Assembly (NCBI GenBank): GCA_964348665.1
Contig: CAYGDP010000005.1
Coordinates: 144,854 to 208,853, forward strand
Reading direction: 5' to 3'
Length of the DNA stretch: 64,000 nucleotides
DNA from: CAYGDP01 sp964348665
GTDB lineage: Bacteria > Verrucomicrobiota > Verrucomicrobiia > Palsa-1439 > CAYGDP01
This document shows positions 27,614 through 35,655 of this stretch, piece by piece; position 1 is the stretch's first letter; each line of letters opens with the position of its first letter. The notes beneath the pieces are model-generated. The model did not search any database and had not been told where the DNA came from. It saw only the letters and a list, made by a program, of their open reading frames with translations. The position numbers were made by a program, and so were the translations under genes.

Positions 27614-28788
27614 TTCCCTCGCGCTAATTGAAGCGCAAGCAGAGAGAAGGCGGTTGCCAGCACTTTATCGGATTCTTCCCAGCGACCGGCGTCGTTGACC
27701 CAAAAGCCGCCATCGCGTTGGAGGTTGAGAAGCTTCTCCGCCAATTCGCGTCGCCAGGAATGGGTTTTTCCGCTTGAATCGGTGATGGTTTCCTCGCCCC
27801 ATGCGTCGAGAGCTTTGGCGAGTGTGTGCAGATAATAATAGTAGCCCTGCATTCCCAGCGAGCCGTTTTTCTCGAGATCCCAATTTGACTGGATCCAGCC
27901 GTAGGCCGCCTGCACGCGCGGATCGTCTTTCTTCAATTCGGCGTAAATGTAACTTTTGAATCCGGCGTAGGTCATGGATGGATAGCTGCGGAGCGATCCG
28001 GGCGGCACATTTTCTCCCGCTTGCAGTTTCTTGGATTCTTCCAGCGACGCCTTGCTTTCGTCGGGTTTATAGACGAAACCGCCATCATTCCCCGCCCAGG
28101 ATTGGTCGTTGCCGATGCCATTTTTTGCGGGGAGATTTTGGCTGCGTTCGAGGAATTTTACTGCTTTGTCCCAGTGCAATTTTGAACCCGGTTGTGGTGG
28201 TTGACCTTTCTCCGTGTCCAGCATTTCGGAAAATCGGATGGCTTCCAGAGCCAGATGCGTGTTTGAAACGTCCGGTCGTCCTGCGCCTGCACTGCCGTAC
28301 CCGATGCCGCCATAGAACGATCCCTTCGGCAACACATTCTCCCCTTCATCAAGCTGAAGGTCGAGAAGGAACCGTCGCGCGGCTTTGATGGTCGGGCCGT
28401 ATTTCTCCATATCATTGGCCTTCACCAGCGCCAGCAGACAAATGGACGTATTGTAGCTTGCGTAACTATCGGTGAAAATCGCCCCCGTCGGCTTCGCGCA
28501 ACTCACGATGAATTTAAACCCTTTCTCGACGCGGACTTTTTCGTCCGCCGTCAATTCTCTCGGGGCATTCAGATGCGCCATAATCACCATTGCGGTGATG
28601 CCGGGTGTGTCGCGCCAGGAGCCGTTCTGCATTTGTTCGCCCGCCAAAAATTTCAGCCCGCGATCCATCGCGCGATCGGCTTCCAATCGAAGCGACGCGT
28701 CGGCAAGAGCAGTGGATTTCGGGTCGGCCAGCGCAGTGGCGACGAGGGATGCTGTCAACAATACGATGGAGATTTTGTTAGTGTTCAT
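27610..28788 (-). CDS. Secreted prenyltransferase/squalene-oxidase-repeat protein
   Basis: A 392-residue exported protein, the first gene of the operon. A signal peptide (about 1-21) is followed by alpha/alpha-toroid repeats typical of squalene cyclases and terpene cyclases: GLKFLAGEQMQNGSWRDTPG, YGGIGYGSAGAGRPDVSNTHLALEA, NDGGFVYKPDES and LQRDGGFWVN. The catalytic DxDD of real cyclases is not seen, so it is probably a binding or structural toroid. Such proteins often head verrucomicrobial and planctomycete MoxR/BatA operons. The next gene overlaps by 4 bp. Confidence 0.87.
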   Translation of the reverse strand: MNTNKISIVLLTASLVATALADPKSTALADASLRLEADRAMDRGLKFLAGEQMQNGSWRDTPGITAMVIMAHLNAPRELTADEKVRVEKGFKFIVSCAKPTGAIFTDSYASYNTSICLLALVKANDMEKYGPTIKAARRFLLDLQLDEGENVLPKGSFYGGIGYGSAGAGRPDVSNTHLALEAIRFSEMLDTEKGQPPQPGSKLHWDKAVKFLERSQNLPAKNGIGNDQSWAGNDGGFVYKPDESKASLEESKKLQAGENVPPGSLRSYPSMTYAGFKSYIYAELKKDDPRVQAAYGWIQSNWDLEKNGSLGMQGYYYYLHTLAKALDAWGEETITDSSGKTHSWRRELAEKLLNLQRDGGFWVNDAGRWEESDKVLATAFSLLALQLARGK

Positions 28789-28948
28789 TCTACAAACTTA
28801 GTTGCTCCATGGGCGGTAAAGTTAGCACGATTGTTAGACGCTTCCACCGGGTTGATGTTCGACTTTCGGCGAATTGTCTGGGCATGCCGGGATGATGAAA
28901 TTGACCCGCCTTAGCTTCGCTACGGCGCGGCTGGTCCGCCCTGCTAGA

Positions 28949-29023
28949 TGGTGGGCGGTGCAGGGTTCGAACCTGCGACCTCTTGCGTGTGAAGCAAGCG
29001 TTCTACCACTGAACTAACCGCCC
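28949..29023 (-). tRNA. tRNA-Val (anticodon CAC)
   Basis: Read on the minus strand, the 75 nt fold as a complete cloverleaf. The acceptor stem is GGGCGGT/ACCGCCC, the D loop is AGTGGTAGA, and the anticodon stem is CTTGC/GCAAG with loop TTCACAC (anticodon CAC, reading GUG). The T arm is GCAGG-TTCGAAC-CCTGC. The discriminator is A and the CCA end is encoded (28949-28951). It occupies the 370-bp space between the squalene-repeat and rfbH genes; the rest of that space holds nothing I recognise. Confidence 0.97.
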
Positions 29024-29160
29024 GACGCGCCGACAACGTAGCAGCCCACAACGCCGTTGGCAAGCATAGCAATGGTCGTTGTAAAACCATTTTGAATAGC
29101 AATTGCTCGAATCCAAGGTTGCTTTTATTTGTTAGCCTAGGAAGTGGGAAGTCTGTTTTT

Positions 29161-30480
29161 TTAACTATGATTCGATTGTTGCTTTTTTTTCAGAAACTCT
29201 CCGATTTGCGCAATGACATAATCCACCATCGGGTCGGTGATACCGGGATAAACTCCTAGAAAGAAGCTGTCGTTCATTACGCGATCGGTGTTGGTCAGTT
29301 CGCCCGCCAAACGATTTGCGATGTTTTTGTAGCCGGGCTGACGCAGGATGTTGCCGCTGAAAATCAGCCGTGAATCAATTTGGTGTTCCTCGAGCCATGC
29401 GATCAATTCTTTCCGTTTCACACCTTCGCGGACAGTGATCGGAAAGCCAAACCAACTGGGATCGGCTTTGGAATGCCACAGGGGGAGAATCAGATATTTC
29501 TCAAAAGATTTAAGCCCGTCGTAAAGGCGGCGAAAATTTCGTTTTCGGGCGGCGATAAAGCTCTCAAGTTTGTCGAGTTGCGCCAGTCCGATGGCGGCTT
29601 GCAGGTCGGTCAGCTTCAGGTTGTAGCCGATATTGCTGTAAATATATTTGTGATCGTAACCGTGCGGCAGATCGCCCTGCTGCCAGTCGAACCGTTTTCC
29701 GCAAGTGTTGGCCACGCCCGGTTCGCACCAGCAATCGCGTCCCCAATCGCGAATGGATTTTGCGATCTTGCCGATCTCGGCGCGTTTTGCCGCCACGCCT
29801 CCTCCTTCGCCCATCGTGATGTGATGCGCCGGGAAGAAGCTCAAGGATGACATCTCGCCAAACGTGCCGCAGAGTTTGCCGTCGAACTTCGATCCAAGCG
29901 CGTCGCAACAGTCTTCGAGCAAATACAATTTGTGTTTGTTTGCGACAGCGACGATTTTGTCCATGTCACATGGATTTCCGAGCGTGTGAGGAACGAAGAT
30001 CACGCGCGTCCGCGGCCCCACCGCATCTTCGATCCGCGCAGGGTCAATATTATATGTGCCCAATTCGCAATCCACGAAGACGGGGACAAGCTGGTTTTGC
30101 ACGATGGGCGCGAGAGTGCTGGGGAATGTAACGGCAGGAGTGATCACCTCGTCGCCGGGTCGCAGAGGGTTCTCCATTTGCGCCGAGCAAAGCGTGGAAA
30201 CCATCACAAGATTTGCCGAAGAACCGGAATTGACCAGCAGATATTCGCGCGAGTCGAACTGTTTTTTTAGGCGAGATTCCAATTTGCCGGCATAGGGTCC
30301 TGCAGTGAGCCAAAAATCGAGCGCGCTATCGGCCAAGTTGACCATTTCAGCGGAATCGAACACACGCCCGGCATACGGCACGCGCGATTTTCCCGGAACG
30401 AATGGCTTTGGCGCGTGGGCGATTTGATAATACTCGCCTACGGCATCGAGAATCTTGCGTTTGGCTTCGTCAGCGGTCAT
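29161..30480 (-). CDS. rfbH: CDP-4-keto-6-deoxyglucose-3-dehydrase (E1)
   Basis: A 439-residue DegT/DnrJ-fold enzyme that removes the 3-hydroxyl in CDP-3,6-dideoxyhexose synthesis, using PMP and a [2Fe-2S] cluster. Two diagnostic features are visible. The usual PLP lysine is replaced by His in FFPAHHITMGEGG. The cluster ligands keep the exact spacing C-X57-C-X1-C-X7-C, from EDCC to DCWCEPGVANTC. ATG 30480 (MTADEAKRKIL) was chosen over 30498 because it gives the same 4-bp overlap seen at the other junctions of this operon. The E3 reductase normally needed to regenerate it is not in the cluster. Confidence 0.95.
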   Translation of the reverse strand: MTADEAKRKILDAVGEYYQIAHAPKPFVPGKSRVPYAGRVFDSAEMVNLADSALDFWLTAGPYAGKLESRLKKQFDSREYLLVNSGSSANLVMVSTLCSAQMENPLRPGDEVITPAVTFPSTLAPIVQNQLVPVFVDCELGTYNIDPARIEDAVGPRTRVIFVPHTLGNPCDMDKIVAVANKHKLYLLEDCCDALGSKFDGKLCGTFGEMSSLSFFPAHHITMGEGGGVAAKRAEIGKIAKSIRDWGRDCWCEPGVANTCGKRFDWQQGDLPHGYDHKYIYSNIGYNLKLTDLQAAIGLAQLDKLESFIAARKRNFRRLYDGLKSFEKYLILPLWHSKADPSWFGFPITVREGVKRKELIAWLEEHQIDSRLIFSGNILRQPGYKNIANRLAGELTNTDRVMNDSFFLGVYPGITDPMVDYVIAQIGEFLKKKQQSNHS

Positions 30481-30926
30481 CTGTCCTGTCGAGTCCAATC
30501 GTAGGGAATCCGGCCGGTATGCGGGTCAATGCGCACAATTTCTTCGGGATCATGCGGCAGCGTGGCGCAATTGGCAACCAGCGCGGGCTGATCGCTGATG
30601 CCTTTGAACCCGTTCACGACCATCGGCGGCACGCGGACGAGGCAATAATTATGTTCGCCGATAAAAAGTTCCTGCAGCTCTCCGTTGGTTCTCGATTTCG
30701 GGCGGTCGTCGTATAGGACGAGCTTGATCATACCGATCGGCACGGCGTAGTTGAGCGTCATTTTTTTATGGACGTGCCAGGCTTTGATCGCGCCCGGATA
30801 AACCATTGAAAAATAAATCTCGCCAAACTTTTGAAACTCGGGGTCGTCGCGGCGAAGCATGTGCAGAATCATCCCGCGCTCGTCAGGTATCCGCCGCAAT
30901 GGTTTGATCAGAACGCCGTCGATCAT
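30477..30926 (-). CDS. RmlC-like sugar epimerase (cupin)
   Basis: A 149-residue cupin of the dTDP-4-dehydrorhamnose 3,5-epimerase family, shorter than typical RmlC (about 180). DERGMILHMLRRDD corresponds to the substrate-binding start and GAIKAWHVHKKM carries the likely catalytic His. Lying between rfbG and rfbH, it probably epimerises the CDP-linked 4-keto sugar, as the 5-epimerase does in ascarylose synthesis; this is inferred from context. It overlaps both neighbours by 4 bp. Confidence 0.8.
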   Translation of the reverse strand: MIDGVLIKPLRRIPDERGMILHMLRRDDPEFQKFGEIYFSMVYPGAIKAWHVHKKMTLNYAVPIGMIKLVLYDDRPKSRTNGELQELFIGEHNYCLVRVPPMVVNGFKGISDQPALVANCATLPHDPEEIVRIDPHTGRIPYDWTRQDR

Positions 30927-31894
30927 AGATTTTTTTTATACCACGCGATCGTTTCGCGGAGGCCGCGGTCGAGGGTGTACTGGGGTTTCCAGTTGAGGAT
31001 TTTGCGGGCTTTGGCGGCGGAGAGATATTGGTGGAGGATTTCGTTTTTTACTTCGCCGAGGATGACGGGTTTGAGGTTGGAGCGGCGCATGAGTTTTAGA
31101 ATGCGTCGGGTGAGGTCGGTAACGGTGACCTGGATTTCATTGCTAAAATTGAACGCTTCGCCGGCAATCTGAAGCGAGCGCATTTTTTCGGCGAGGTGGA
31201 GATAGGCGTGGACGCCGTCTTTGACATAGAAATAATCGCGGATGTAACTTCCATCGGAGCGGATGACCGGGCGTTCCCCCCGGAGGACGGAGCGGATGGT
31301 GCCGGGGATGATCCGATTGAAGTTGAGATCGCCGCCGCCGTAGAAATTACCGCAACGAGTGACACAGACGTTCAGGCCGTAGGTGTCATGGTAGGTATTG
31401 GCGATGAGATCGGCGCAGCTTTTGGAGACATCATAGGGATGCGTGCCTTGCAGAGGCGTGGATTCGGAGTAGGGGAGACGTTTTTGGTCGCCGTAGGCTT
31501 TGTCACTGGAAGCGATGACGATGGCGGCTACGGTGGGGCATCGGCGCGCGGCTTCGAGGAGATTCCAAGTGCCGCGAATGTTGGAGTCGAAGGTGGAAAG
31601 CGGGTTGCGATTGGCGATGGAGACGATGGTTTGGGCAGCGAGATGGAAGACGGTGTCCACTTCGTATTCGTTGAGCGCTCGTTCAATGGTGGCGAAGTCG
31701 GTGATGTCGCCATGGACGACGTTGATTTTTTTACAAATCCCGCTGGCGTGAAGACGGGAGTGGGGGACTCGGTCGCGGATGAGGCCGGTGACGCTGGCGC
31801 CATTGGCGACTAGGGCTTCGGTGAGCCACGAGCCGAGCAGGCCGGTGCAGCCGGTTACGAAAACGTTGCGGTCGCGCCAGAAATTATTTTTCAT
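30923..31894 (-). CDS. rfbG: CDP-glucose 4,6-dehydratase
   Basis: A 323-residue short-chain dehydrogenase/reductase of the extended type. The NAD-binding motif TGCTGLLGSW (about residues 14-23), GDITDF, FHLAAQTIV, the active-site segment IASSDKAYGD, and the YxxxK pair in YDVSKSCAD are visible. The DKAYG form and the start WRDRNVFVTGCTG are characteristic of CDP-glucose dehydratases rather than dTDP-glucose enzymes. It makes CDP-4-keto-6-deoxyglucose for RfbH. It overlaps rfbF upstream and the cupin gene downstream, each by 4 bp. Confidence 0.92.
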   Translation of the reverse strand: MKNNFWRDRNVFVTGCTGLLGSWLTEALVANGASVTGLIRDRVPHSRLHASGICKKINVVHGDITDFATIERALNEYEVDTVFHLAAQTIVSIANRNPLSTFDSNIRGTWNLLEAARRCPTVAAIVIASSDKAYGDQKRLPYSESTPLQGTHPYDVSKSCADLIANTYHDTYGLNVCVTRCGNFYGGGDLNFNRIIPGTIRSVLRGERPVIRSDGSYIRDYFYVKDGVHAYLHLAEKMRSLQIAGEAFNFSNEIQVTVTDLTRRILKLMRRSNLKPVILGEVKNEILHQYLSAAKARKILNWKPQYTLDRGLRETIAWYKKNL

Positions 31895-32691
31895 TTCCAG
31901 ATTTTCCAGGGAGCTTTGCCGGAGTTCCAGAGATTGGTCAACAGCTCGAATTCGCGAAAGGTGTCCATGGGTTGCCAGTAGCCCCGATGTTCGTAGGCGA
32001 CGAGTTGGCCATCGGCAGCAACGCGTCGAAGCGGGTCTTGCTCCAGAATGCAGTTCGAATCGTCGGAGAGATAATCGAAGAACGGCCGTTCGCAGACGAA
32101 GAAGCCACCATTGATCATGCCGGAGGAAACCTGCGGTTTTTCATTGAATTCGGAGACGCGACCGCCGCGCTCGACTTGCAGTTCGCCGAACCGAGAGGGT
32201 GGGTGGACGGCGGTGACGGTGACGAGTTTGCCGTGGCGGCGATGAAAGGCGAGAAGTTCGCGGATATTGACGTCGGCGACGCCGTCGCCGTAGGTGAGCA
32301 TGAAGGTGGGGGAATTGATATAGCGTTGCGCGCGCTTGACGCGCGCCCCGGTCATCGTATCGAGTCCGGTATCGGCGAGAGTCACGCGCCAGTTTTCGGT
32401 CTGGAGGGAATCCGCCAGAGTGACAGTGGAGCGCGCGCCGAGTTGAATTGTAAAATCGCTTTGCATGGCTTGGTAATTAAGGAAGTAATCCTTGATCATG
32501 TGACCTTTGTAGCCGAGACAAAGGACGAAATCGTTGAAGCCGTAGTGGGAATAAATCTTGGCAATGTGCCAGAGCATCGGGCGACCGCCGATTTCGACCA
32601 TTGGTTTGGGGCGGAATTCGGTCTCTTCGCGGAGGCGAGTACCCTGGCCGCCGCAGAGGATCACGACTTTGATGGCGTCGGATTTTTTCAC
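31891..32691 (-). CDS. rfbF: Glucose-1-phosphate cytidylyltransferase
   Basis: A 266-residue nucleotidyltransferase that makes CDP-glucose, the entry step for 3,6-dideoxyhexoses. The signature VVILCGGQGTRLREETEFRP followed by KPMVEIGGRPMLWHI is specific for this group. Further conserved parts are YGDGVADVNI (metal site) and EHRGYWQPMDTFRE near the end. It is directly followed by rfbG, and preceded by a GT2 gene with a 4-bp overlap. Confidence 0.95.
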   Translation of the reverse strand: MKKSDAIKVVILCGGQGTRLREETEFRPKPMVEIGGRPMLWHIAKIYSHYGFNDFVLCLGYKGHMIKDYFLNYQAMQSDFTIQLGARSTVTLADSLQTENWRVTLADTGLDTMTGARVKRAQRYINSPTFMLTYGDGVADVNIRELLAFHRRHGKLVTVTAVHPPSRFGELQVERGGRVSEFNEKPQVSSGMINGGFFVCERPFFDYLSDDSNCILEQDPLRRVAADGQLVAYEHRGYWQPMDTFREFELLTNLWNSGKAPWKIWK

Positions 32692-33479
32692 GGTTGTGAA
32701 GCGGTGAGGGGTGTGATAGCAGAAATCGGTTCGCCGACCTCAAAGACGGGGCGACGGCGAAATCCATGTTTATGAAGCAGGAACTTGCCCATGGTGGCCA
32801 GAATATCCAGGCCGTACTTCCAGACGTTGACGTAGCAACGCTCGTCGCCGTAATACGTGGGGATGGGGCGTTCGACAACCCGGAGGCCTTTCAGTTTGAA
32901 TTGAATCAAAATCTCGGTATCGAAATGATAATCATCGGCGCAGCGGTCGAACGGGATTTTTCGAAGCGCTGCGCAGGAAAAAACGCGGTAACCGGAGTGA
33001 TATTCACTCAAGTTCCAGTCGAGCGCCCAGTTTTGGATACCGGAGAGGAATTTGTTGCCGAGATACCGATGGAGAGGCATTCCACCGGCGCGCGGGTCGC
33101 CGGTCATGCGCGAGCCGAATACCATGTCGGCTTCGCCCTTCTCAAACGGTTCGAGCAACGCCGGAATTTTTTCCGGGGCGTATTGAGCGTCGCCGTGGAG
33201 CATGACCACGACATCAAACCCGTTGTCGATCGCGTACTGGTAGGCAAATTTCTGGCTGCCGCCGTAGCCGCGATTGGTTTCATTGCGATAGACTTTGAGG
33301 TTTGAGAGGTTCTTTTCATGGGCATACCCGATCCCGACGAGGTAGGTGTTGTCGGGGCTGGCATTATCCACGATGAATATCTCGCCGACCTTGTCCTTGA
33401 TTTCGAGAGGGATGCGGTCGAGCACGCGCGGCAACGTTGCCCCGGCATTGTAGGCGGGGATATAGATGGCGATTTTCAA
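32688..33479 (-). CDS. GT2-family glycosyltransferase
   Basis: A 263-residue GT-A-fold enzyme of the DPM1/polyprenyl-phosphate sugar transferase type. The start IAIYIPAYNAGATLPRVLDRIP, FIVDNASPDNT, and the metal motif LHGDAQYAP (a variant DxD) are visible, followed by MVFGSRMTGD and the acceptor-side YHSGYRVFS. No membrane helices are evident, so it probably works at the cytoplasmic face on a lipid-linked or nucleotide sugar. It is the first gene of the rfbFGH operon. Confidence 0.87.
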   Translation of the reverse strand: MKIAIYIPAYNAGATLPRVLDRIPLEIKDKVGEIFIVDNASPDNTYLVGIGYAHEKNLSNLKVYRNETNRGYGGSQKFAYQYAIDNGFDVVVMLHGDAQYAPEKIPALLEPFEKGEADMVFGSRMTGDPRAGGMPLHRYLGNKFLSGIQNWALDWNLSEYHSGYRVFSCAALRKIPFDRCADDYHFDTEILIQFKLKGLRVVERPIPTYYGDERCYVNVWKYGLDILATMGKFLLHKHGFRRRPVFEVGEPISAITPLTASQP

Positions 33480-33509
33480 AGGTATCCATTGAATACTAGC
33501 AGAGACACT

Positions 33510-35492
33510 TTAAAATGCAATGGTGTGAGCGCGAACCTGTATCTTTCCGACAGGAATGGATAGAGCTGGCGGAAGAGAGGGTGCTTTGGGATCTTTGACC
33601 CGTGATTCCGCCGCCGCGTTGCGGTCGATAAACACCAGTGTAGCTTGGTAATCCCCATCGGGTACATCAGCCAGCTTGATCCTCCAGTAAAGGTCGGAGT
33701 CATCAAAGAGCCAGAAGGGACCCCGTGGTATCAGTATGACCTTATTATCACTGATCGAGACAAGTTCCAAGTGGAGCCAGTAAAACGGATATGGCCGGAA
33801 TGTCTCATCCGGATTTTTCCGATCGATCCAGAAAATCAATTCGGAGGTCGACTTCGCCGCACCAGGCAAGGTTCGGCGAACGGACAGTTTGGTTCCATTC
33901 GATAATGTCAGTTGTGCAAGTGGTGTTTGGTTGGCGGGCGATGGAGGTATCGAGGAAAAGGAACCACCCTGCGGTGTGGATTGAAAGACGGCAAAATCGT
34001 TTGTCCAGTCCAAACAGATCCAGGGTCTCTCCAGGAAGAAGAGGCGGATTAATTTTTCGCTCTGTGGCAGGATGGTGCCGTCTGGCTGACGAATGGCGAT
34101 GTGATAGTGGGTGTGGAAAATGGAGTCGTCGAAACTGATTAGCGCGTAATCCATCTGGGCTGGTGTCGTAGACCTCTCGTAACTTAAGGTTTTGCGGCCG
34201 TGCACAACGTAATCGTAGGAATAACATTTTCGTCGCATGGAAAGTCGGGCAATGACATTGTGCGAGCAAATGACCGAGGCATCGGGCGGGATTGTAGCGA
34301 TCCATCGCTCTTGATCGTCGGCGAGAGCTGTTCGTCGGTATCGTTCTGGATGCGTAATGATTCGATGAAAGCCGCCATAGGAAAAATTTGTAACGACGGC
34401 AACCAACACAGCGCAGAGAACGACAGAGATCCGCAGGTTTGGTATATGTGCATGCCAACGGGTGGTTGCCAACCACCGAAAGAGTCTCGATGCGCCCAGG
34501 ATTGTTGCTGCCAATACAAACGGAGTGAGGGTGGCCGAGTAGTGATATTCGAGCGATTGTTCGGTGGGACGCCGTGAAAGCAAGTGTTGCATCCACGAGG
34601 GAAATGCGATCAGCAGGATTTCGGGAGCCAGCAGGGGGAGAAACAAAAATGGCAGAAGCATTTTGAATAGAAATTCTGCACGATTTGATTGCCAAAGAGT
34701 TTGAAAAACAATGTCGGGTCGAACCAGCAAGTTTTTCGCGATCTCCGGTCCAGATCCTCCGAGATGACTGTAGAGGGTTGTCCACCCGATAGTATTCTTG
34801 TTGAAATATGGTCCTATGAACGCGACGCATGCAACGAACCAAAGCAACATCGCGCCTGCCAGACCCCAGGAGATTCTGCGAGCCGGACCAGGGACCGCCG
34901 GCCTTTGAAGGAGCACGCGGTACAGGCAGAGAAAAATGACTACCAGTGGAACGTCTTCCTGGCAACTAGCGGCGATGACGCTCCAAAGGAAAAACCATCG
35001 GTCATTTCCGATGCGTGCGCAGTAAAAAGCCGCCAGCAAAAGTGGTGTTGCGTAGGCAATCGGATGAAACTCGTACAAGGCAACGTGGCCAACTGGCGCA
35101 TAAACGTAATACCCGATGGTAAAGAGCAGCCCATATCGCGCCTCCCCCAATTCTTTCTTTGCCAATAAATAAATCGGCAACCCGGCCAGAGCCAGAGCAG
35201 TGGCTTGAGAAAACAACAATGTTAGCGGAGAGGGGAAAATGGCAAAAATCGGAGCGAGCAGAAGTATGACCCAATTCGAATGGTTCCCAGGCCAAGGCGC
35301 CCCTAAAATCGAACAATCAAGGGAGCCGCGCAACAAATTCCAAAGACTTTGTGTATGAATCGCCAAATCAAAATCCGTGTACCCAAATGCCCGATATTGA
35401 AAAAAACAAACGGTTCCGTAAAACAGGCCAAAGGCAGCGCCGAAGACTGCTCCGATTTGCGCGGAATGACACATGGAGTTAGCGGCTTTCAT
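33510..35492 (-). CDS. DUF2079 polytopic membrane protein
   Basis: A 660-residue membrane protein with about ten predicted transmembrane segments in residues 10-385. The DUF2079 start is recognisable (FQYRAFGYTDFDLAIHTQSLWNLLRG, residues about 32-57), followed by PGNHSNWVILLLAPI. The C-terminal 250 residues are soluble and probably periplasmic. Its layout resembles lipid-linked-sugar glycosyltransferases of the GT-C class, with Asp in the first loop, but activity is not established. Just downstream is the GT2/rfb operon, which suggests a role in surface glycan assembly. Confidence 0.8.
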   Translation of the reverse strand: MKAANSMCHSAQIGAVFGAAFGLFYGTVCFFQYRAFGYTDFDLAIHTQSLWNLLRGSLDCSILGAPWPGNHSNWVILLLAPIFAIFPSPLTLLFSQATALALAGLPIYLLAKKELGEARYGLLFTIGYYVYAPVGHVALYEFHPIAYATPLLLAAFYCARIGNDRWFFLWSVIAASCQEDVPLVVIFLCLYRVLLQRPAVPGPARRISWGLAGAMLLWFVACVAFIGPYFNKNTIGWTTLYSHLGGSGPEIAKNLLVRPDIVFQTLWQSNRAEFLFKMLLPFLFLPLLAPEILLIAFPSWMQHLLSRRPTEQSLEYHYSATLTPFVLAATILGASRLFRWLATTRWHAHIPNLRISVVLCAVLVAVVTNFSYGGFHRIITHPERYRRTALADDQERWIATIPPDASVICSHNVIARLSMRRKCYSYDYVVHGRKTLSYERSTTPAQMDYALISFDDSIFHTHYHIAIRQPDGTILPQSEKLIRLFFLERPWICLDWTNDFAVFQSTPQGGSFSSIPPSPANQTPLAQLTLSNGTKLSVRRTLPGAAKSTSELIFWIDRKNPDETFRPYPFYWLHLELVSISDNKVILIPRGPFWLFDDSDLYWRIKLADVPDGDYQATLVFIDRNAAAESRVKDPKAPSLPPALSIPVGKIQVRAHTIAF

Positions 35493-35655
35493 GGTAATGG
35501 AAGGGTACGGTTGTCAATGCAGGCTAGATCTTGTTCGATGGATATCGTTTCTAGTGCCGTGCGCGGATTATGATTTTTGGGGAAATGCCCATTCCTGATT
35601 TGAATCGCATATATTTTTGTTACTAGCAGACGAAAGAGTAAATAGCAATCATGCG

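Noticed and set aside
31972..32775. Plus-strand frame of 267 codons opposite rfbF
   Set aside because: rfbF signature motifs are on the minus strand; the antisense product is Gly/Glu/Val-biased as expected of a shadow.
33805..34965. Minus-strand frame of 386 codons overlapping the DUF2079 gene in another frame
   Set aside because: It lies wholly inside the real membrane-protein gene, has no hydrophobic pattern, and no ribosome site was seen.
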